Below are positions 50,851 to 64,000 of a DNA stretch of 64,000 nucleotides, piece after piece. How positions within the stretch are numbered: the first letter of the stretch is position 1; each line of letters begins with the position of its first letter. The DNA lies in contig DF241121.1 in NCBI GenBank assembly GCA_000507305.1, forward strand, positions 1 through 64,000, in the 5' to 3' direction. Source of the DNA: Breviolum minutum Mf 1.05b.01. Taxonomy: Eukaryota; Sar; Dinophyceae; Suessiales; Symbiodiniaceae. Both the position numbers and the translations under genes were made by a program. Below the pieces are notes generated by a model. It did no database searches. It saw only the letters and a list, made by a program, of their open reading frames with translations, and was not told the origin of the DNA.

Positions 50851-51491
50851 ATTGAATCTTTGCTGACAAGTTGGCTTTTTGGAACGTGCAGTAAAAAGTG
50901 ATGCAAATTCAGGGGCCCTGGCGGCGAAAAACTCAGGGCCAAACCTACAACCGGATTCAACAACCTTTCAGGGATGGCTTCAACCACCAAGGTCCCAAAC
51001 ATGGCGTTTCAACTCTGGTGGGTTCCAGATGTTGGTTGGCTTGGATTTTTTTTTGCGAAAAAAAAAACAGTTTGGGGATGAAAGGTTTCAATCGAAAATT
51101 TCTGGTGGGTTTTCTACTGCACGAAAAATGCGGTGTAGAAAGATATGATATAAATACATATTTCCTGTATGTATGCATTGTATGCATCAAATGCATATGT
51201 ACTTTTTGTTACATTTCGTCCGGTCCACTCAAATTGGCAAAATGGAAATCAGACTTCATTGTTCGATCAATGGAACAACAGTGGATGCACCTTTGGAGTG
51301 TGCAACTGGCTTGAAAAGGAAGGATATTGTCAAAAACTCATCAAAAAACAATCCCTTTTTCAATATATATAAATATATATTTAAATATACATACATGTGT
51401 ATATGTATGTCTCTCTCTCTCTCTCTATTTATATATATATATGTATTTGCCAAAAAAAAATCAACACTTCAGTATACTTGGCCCGATTCAG

Positions 51492-62326
<10,835 letters not shown>

Positions 62327-62383
62327 GCGCGGCCTGGATGCCGACGGCTGTTACCACTGGGAGGGTGGGGTGCTTAAAAAAAA

Positions 62384-62481
62384 CTGGGTGGTGTTTTCAA
62401 ACATTCTTTATTTTCATCCTTACCTGGGGAGATGATCCAATTTGACAAATATTTTTCAGATGGTTTGAAACCACCAACTAG
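62384..62481 (+). mobile_element. M2-family MITE
   Basis: CTGGGTGGTGTTTTCAAAC...GGTTTGAAACCACCAACTAG, core GGGGAGATGATCCAATTTG. Flanks share GGTGCTT with TTTTTAAGCACC nearby, giving a further outer hairpin. Confidence 0.8.
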
Positions 62482-63362
62482 AAAATGTTCACAGTAAAAC
62501 ACCAATTGTCAACTGGGTGCTTTTTAAGCACCGCTTGGTGAGTGCTCGAAGTGATGAGAAGTATACGGATATAATTTTCGATAAGGTGGAGGTGACAGCT
62601 GGGGACCCATCACACAGGGAAGATATTTTTTCTTGCCCAAAGATGTGTTAAGAAAGCTGGTTGCTGGAAGTTTCTGTGAGGTTCCCAGATTCGCTTTTGT
62701 TGGATTTTGTTGGTTGGGGCTCGGGATAGGTACTCCCCCCAAAAAACTACCCAGCTGGAACCTGAAAATCACTCCCTTTAATGGAAAGGAATACCCATCT
62801 TACAATAAAACTATCCATTTTCCATGGGCGAACTATTAGTTGGTTGCAGGGAGTCCGTATTTTTTTGCCCCAAAGATGTGTCTATTAGCTGGTACTCGAA
62901 GTTGGTTAAAGTTAACCTATGCAGATGCACAAGTGATAAGGTTTTTTTGGTTGGAAATTCCCCATACATTTTTTTTTTGAATGTAAGGTTTAGACATGGT
63001 ATTATGTACCCACGAAAAAAATTCCGAAAGATTCAGTGCTTAGGAATCATACTTTGGGTTGTTTGTCCAGTAGTCCACCACCAGCATTATTACATTTTTT
63101 AGGATCACGGATCCCAACCTAAACCTTCATTTGTTCCTACCGGGAGAGGGAACAACCCCAATCATACTGAATTTACCCAAGTTATAACCCCCTATTGAAT
63201 TTCTATAGCCTCTCTTTTTATGGAGTTTTTTTCGCTGGTTTTACAAGGCCCACCTTTCCGGAATCCACCTAAAAACACAGCCGTTGGAAATCCAAGGCGA
63301 TCGCCTGTCTTTGCAATTGGAACAAGGAGATGAAGAAGGTCCCTTGAGCTGCCGTATATAAT

Positions 63363-63550
63363 CTGGGTGGTGGTTTCAAATTTTGGGTGTTTCCAAAAAT
63401 ACGGGTACCCCAAACTGGATGGTTTACAATGGAAAACCCTATTAGAATGGATGATTTGGGGGTACCACTATTTTCGGAAACACCCATTTGGGGAAATGAT
63501 CCAATTTGACGAGCATACTTTTCAAATGGGTTGGTTCAACCACCAACTAG
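63363..63550 (+). mobile_element. M2-family MITE split by an M1 insertion
   Basis: CTGGGTGGTGGTTTCAAAT and GGTTCAACCACCAACTAG are M2 ends with the right part of the core present (GGGGAAATGATCCAATTTG). Between them 63384-63486 is a complete M1 element. Confidence 0.85.
63384..63486 (+). mobile_element. M1-family MITE nested in M2
   Basis: TGGGTGTTTCCAAAAATACG...TTTTCGGAAACACCCA, 103 bp, the same size as the 7042 copy, with the family core words. Confidence 0.85.
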
Positions 63551-64000
63551 TAATTTTGCATAACCTTCATTAAATATTTGTATACCTGGAACCCAAATGA
63601 CCACCGGTTTTGATTGGAAAAGGTGAGCTTCAAAAATAGAGATTTACCGTGGGGCTCTAGGTATATATAGTTATCATGTAAGTTGGGGATTATAGATCAT
63701 ATTTCATCATATCTACAGTTGTTGGGGCTTATACATCCCAGACTATATAATTATATACTTGGAGGGTCATCCCGTCGGACTGAAACCTCAGTGTTAGGAT
63801 CACCCACCCCCATGAAATGGAAGCCATGGATATAAAGGCTATTTGGAAGGGGTTTTTCCAACCAGATCCTTAGGGGACGAAAACAATCACCATGGTTATT
63901 CATCACTGAAGCTACCTGGGATGATCCTCGGGTGACGAGAACAAATCGGGATGCTTTGGAGAGGGGATGGTCTTGTAGTTTGAGTTTTTTTTTTTGCGAC

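Overview
The window looks like nuclear DNA of a eukaryotic microalga, most probably a dinoflagellate of the Symbiodiniaceae/Suessiales type. The evidence is: (i) coding sequence is broken into many short exons of about 26-170 nt that can be chained by reading frame and splice phase; (ii) several junctions are best explained by GC-AG introns beside GT-AG ones, and most exons begin after AG; (iii) two adjacent genes encode Val-Pro-His-rich linkers alternating with a Cys/Trp module (YDC...W-x3-WS...K..WCC...GCP) that I associate, from memory, with dinoflagellate predicted proteins; (iv) there is a ubiquitin-like plus BspA-type leucine-rich-repeat gene; (v) long trinucleotide microsatellites and many small palindromic MITE-like elements fill introns and spacers; (vi) one 13-nt exact match to the 3' end of the dinoflagellate spliced leader occurs. 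Nothing bacterial, viral or organellar was recognised. No search was run, so the taxonomic call is inference.

Layout. 0-6 kb: an unassigned exon (85-182), then gene A (1490-5969, plus strand). 6-10.9 kb: spacer with a 71-bp G-rich tandem repeat and a decayed 12-bp repeat field. 10.9-16.9 kb: gene B, a tandem paralogue of A in the same orientation. 17-26 kb: gene-poor, rich in palindromes and TTTG/GATT repeats, with a few isolated coding-like patches. 26.2-32.0 kb: gene F, seven phase-compatible plus-strand exons whose introns are packed with MITEs. 33-36.6 kb: a minus-strand ORF and gene I. 37-43 kb: isolated exon candidates, including gene K (39.4-40.7 kb). 45.2-46.8 kb: gene J, four phase-linked exons with one membrane segment. 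48.5-50.9 kb: a small Glu/Gly-rich gene with an apparent frameshift and a zinc-ribbon ORF. 51.5-62.3 kb: gene C, a Tudor-like plus S1-domain protein. 58.1-59.4 kb: the Ubl-LRR gene, interrupted by an N-gap and lying in the span of gene C. 59.9-61.1 kb: a very long GTT/GTC/GAT array and a degenerate repeat field. 61.3-64 kb: more MITEs.

Nearly all supported genes are on the plus strand, consistent with unidirectional gene clusters. At least eight palindromic families (named M1 to M12 here) recur and sometimes nest. One M2 copy sits between long direct repeats that carry AG|GT, so these elements are candidates for introner-like intron-creating elements. Gene functions are largely unknown; only Tudor/S1, zinc-ribbon, Ubl and LRR domains can be named with some confidence.
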